A stretch of 64,000 nucleotides of DNA from Pectobacterium atrosepticum (GTDB lineage Bacteria; Pseudomonadota; Gammaproteobacteria; Enterobacterales; Enterobacteriaceae), in assembly GCA_019056595.1 (NCBI GenBank), contig CP036163.1:3410001-3474000 (forward strand). The letters run 5' to 3'. The position numbers and the translations under genes were made by a program. Each line of letters begins with the position of its first letter. The first letter of the stretch is position 1. The notes under the pieces were generated by a model. It did no database searches. It was not told where the DNA came from and worked only from the letters and a program-made list of their open reading frames with translations. This document shows positions 63,079 to 64,000 of the stretch, one piece after another.

Positions 63079-63453
63079 ATGGACAAAGAATGGTTTGCAA
63101 CAAGTGAGTTGGTTGGCGTAGGTGGGTTGCCTAAGTCACCACAGGGACTGAATAAACGGGCACGAGACGACGGTTGGGAAAAACGCAGGCGGAAAGGGAT
63201 TCAAGGACGTGGCGTAGAATACTCTATTCGCAGTTTGCCCAATGAGGTCAGGAATTCTCTGTTAGTGAAAGAGAATCCTCCAACAGAATATTATCGTATC
63301 GATAATGAGCCGACGCTGCTGTCATCATGGGTGCATATTTTCCATCAGCTATCCGTTGATGAACGAGCTCGACTGATTAATTTCATCTTGCGTGAAGGAA
63401 CAATAGCGATGTTGTCTCGGCTGGATGATGTCACAATCGATCAGACTGCCTAG
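63079..63453 (+). CDS. Mu-repressor/transposase-type winged-HTH protein, copy 2
   Basis: 124 residues, closely similar to the preceding gene in the HTH part (KEWFATSELVGVGGLPKSPQ, NKRARDDGWEKRRRKGIQGR, VEYSIRSLP) and diverged in the C-terminal half (HIFHQLSVDERARLINFILR). GGGAG lies before ATG 63079. A 250-base gap with no gene separates the copies, so each probably has its own promoter. This is a local duplication whose second half changed faster. Confidence 0.75.
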   Translation: MDKEWFATSELVGVGGLPKSPQGLNKRARDDGWEKRRRKGIQGRGVEYSIRSLPNEVRNSLLVKENPPTEYYRIDNEPTLLSSWVHIFHQLSVDERARLINFILREGTIAMLSRLDDVTIDQTA

Positions 63454-63534
63454 TCTGTCGAGCAAGTAGCGCTGCCGGGCAGCGCTACTCAGGCAATAAC
63501 CAACGTTCTTGTCAGATAAAAATCTAACACCATG

Positions 63535-64000
63535 CTAGAAATCGCGCTGTACGGCTAAGTGGGCGAGTCCTTCAAGTGCCATACGGTATGGCGTTTTCGG
63601 TAGCAGTTGTAGCGCGTTGATCGCTTTATCTGCCTCTTCTTCGGCACGTTGACGCGTGTAATCAAGTGAACCGCATTGCTGCATCGCGGCAAGAATAGGC
63701 TCCAGCAGGTGACGCCCGTTTCCTTCTTCAATCGCCTGACGAATTAGCGAACTCTGTTCCGCATTACCCTGACGCATAGCGTGTAACAGTGGTAGCGTTG
63801 GCTTGCCTTCATTGAGGTCATCGCCCGTGTTTTTGCCCAACGTTTTACCGTCTGCACTGTAGTCAAGCAGATCGTCAATTAACTGGAACGCGGTGCCAAG
63901 ATAGCGTCCATAGTCCTGAAGTGCTTTTTCTTGCTCTGGCGTAGCGCCTGCAAGGATGGATGAGGATTGAGCTGCGGCTTCAAATAAACGCGCCGTTTTG
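63535..64000 (-). CDS. ispB: Octaprenyl diphosphate synthase IspB, C-terminal part (partial)
   Basis: 155 residues up to the stop at 63535; the gene continues beyond the window. The second Asp-rich motif (FQLIDDLLDYSADG) and GDDLNEGKPTLPLL identify a long-chain trans-prenyl diphosphate synthase. The C-terminus AVQRDF is typical of IspB. It makes the octaprenyl chain that UbiA (14610) attaches in ubiquinone synthesis. The neighbouring sfsB-type gene fits E. coli order, but two extra genes lie between them. Confidence 0.95.
   Translation of the reverse strand, partial: KTARLFEAAAQSSSILAGATPEQEKALQDYGRYLGTAFQLIDDLLDYSADGKTLGKNTGDDLNEGKPTLPLLHAMRQGNAEQSSLIRQAIEEGNGRHLLEPILAAMQQCGSLDYTRQRAEEEADKAINALQLLPKTPYRMALEGLAHLAVQRDF

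Noticed and set aside
62443..63453. Transposases of the Mu type
   Set aside because: The HTH domain is shared with MuA, but the proteins are about 125 residues and lack the DDE catalytic core.

Overview
The window comes from a chromosome of a plant-associated enterobacterium, most likely Pectobacterium or a close soft-rot relative. Nearly every protein is a close match to an Enterobacterales core protein (GroEL, RpoD, DnaG, PlsB, LexA, Mdh). The genus is an inference from the single galacturonate operon uxaC-uxaB-uxaA facing exuT, from arb/bgl-type beta-glucoside genes, and from the mosaic gene order. No 16S or other decisive marker is present.

Layout. 1-3300 is the end of a genomic island at a tRNA-Phe gene. 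It holds the tail of an acyltransferase gene, toxin-antitoxin leftovers, a Ner-like regulator and a Fic enzyme gene on a 1.6 kb module between perfect 58-bp repeats that carry the tRNA 3' tail. 3468-20520 is core: an AraC/LysE-type exporter pair, yjdC-dsbD-cutA-dcuA-aspA, fxsA, groS-groL with a sigma-32 promoter, ubiC-ubiA, plsB, dgkA, lexA with two SOS boxes, yjbJ and zur. 20627-35236 is yhaK/yhaJ, the yqj membrane-protein cluster, exuR-exuT, and uxaCBA-ygjV for galacturonate use. 35297-38651 is a small AT-rich insertion between ygjV and sstT, bounded by a 17-bp direct repeat. It encodes a 663-residue protein that joins a GHKL (Hsp90-type) ATPase to a PD-(D/E)XK-like nuclease domain, followed by a small membrane protein. 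It ends in an IS3 scrap and the 3' half of a tRNA with its terminator. This is the best candidate for a poorly described, probably defensive, system.

38658-49171 holds sstT, alx behind a manganese/pH-responsive yybP-ykoY leader, ygjR, rlmG, fadH, a short coiled-coil protein, a Spy-like chaperone, a diguanylate cyclase and a DUF305 protein. 49335-53022 is a convergent pair, a beta-glucoside PTS permease and a 6-phospho-beta-glucosidase. Each sits behind a leader with a matching BglG-type antiterminator site overlapping a strong terminator, but no antiterminator gene is nearby. 53141-53557 is two gene scraps joined back to back. 53641-64000 is tRNA-Ile2, mug, rpsU-dnaG-rpoD, tsaD, argR with ARG boxes, mdh, a palindromic intergenic repeat, a Ner-like gene facing two tandem Mu-repressor-type genes, and the 3' part of ispB.

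How the parts work together. exuT, uxaC, uxaB and uxaA take up and convert galacturonate, with exuR as repressor. dcuA and aspA serve aspartate-to-fumarate metabolism. dsbD supplies periplasmic reducing power. rpsU, dnaG and rpoD form the macromolecular synthesis operon. Relative to E. coli the window joins blocks that lie apart in that genome, so several junctions are old rearrangement points.
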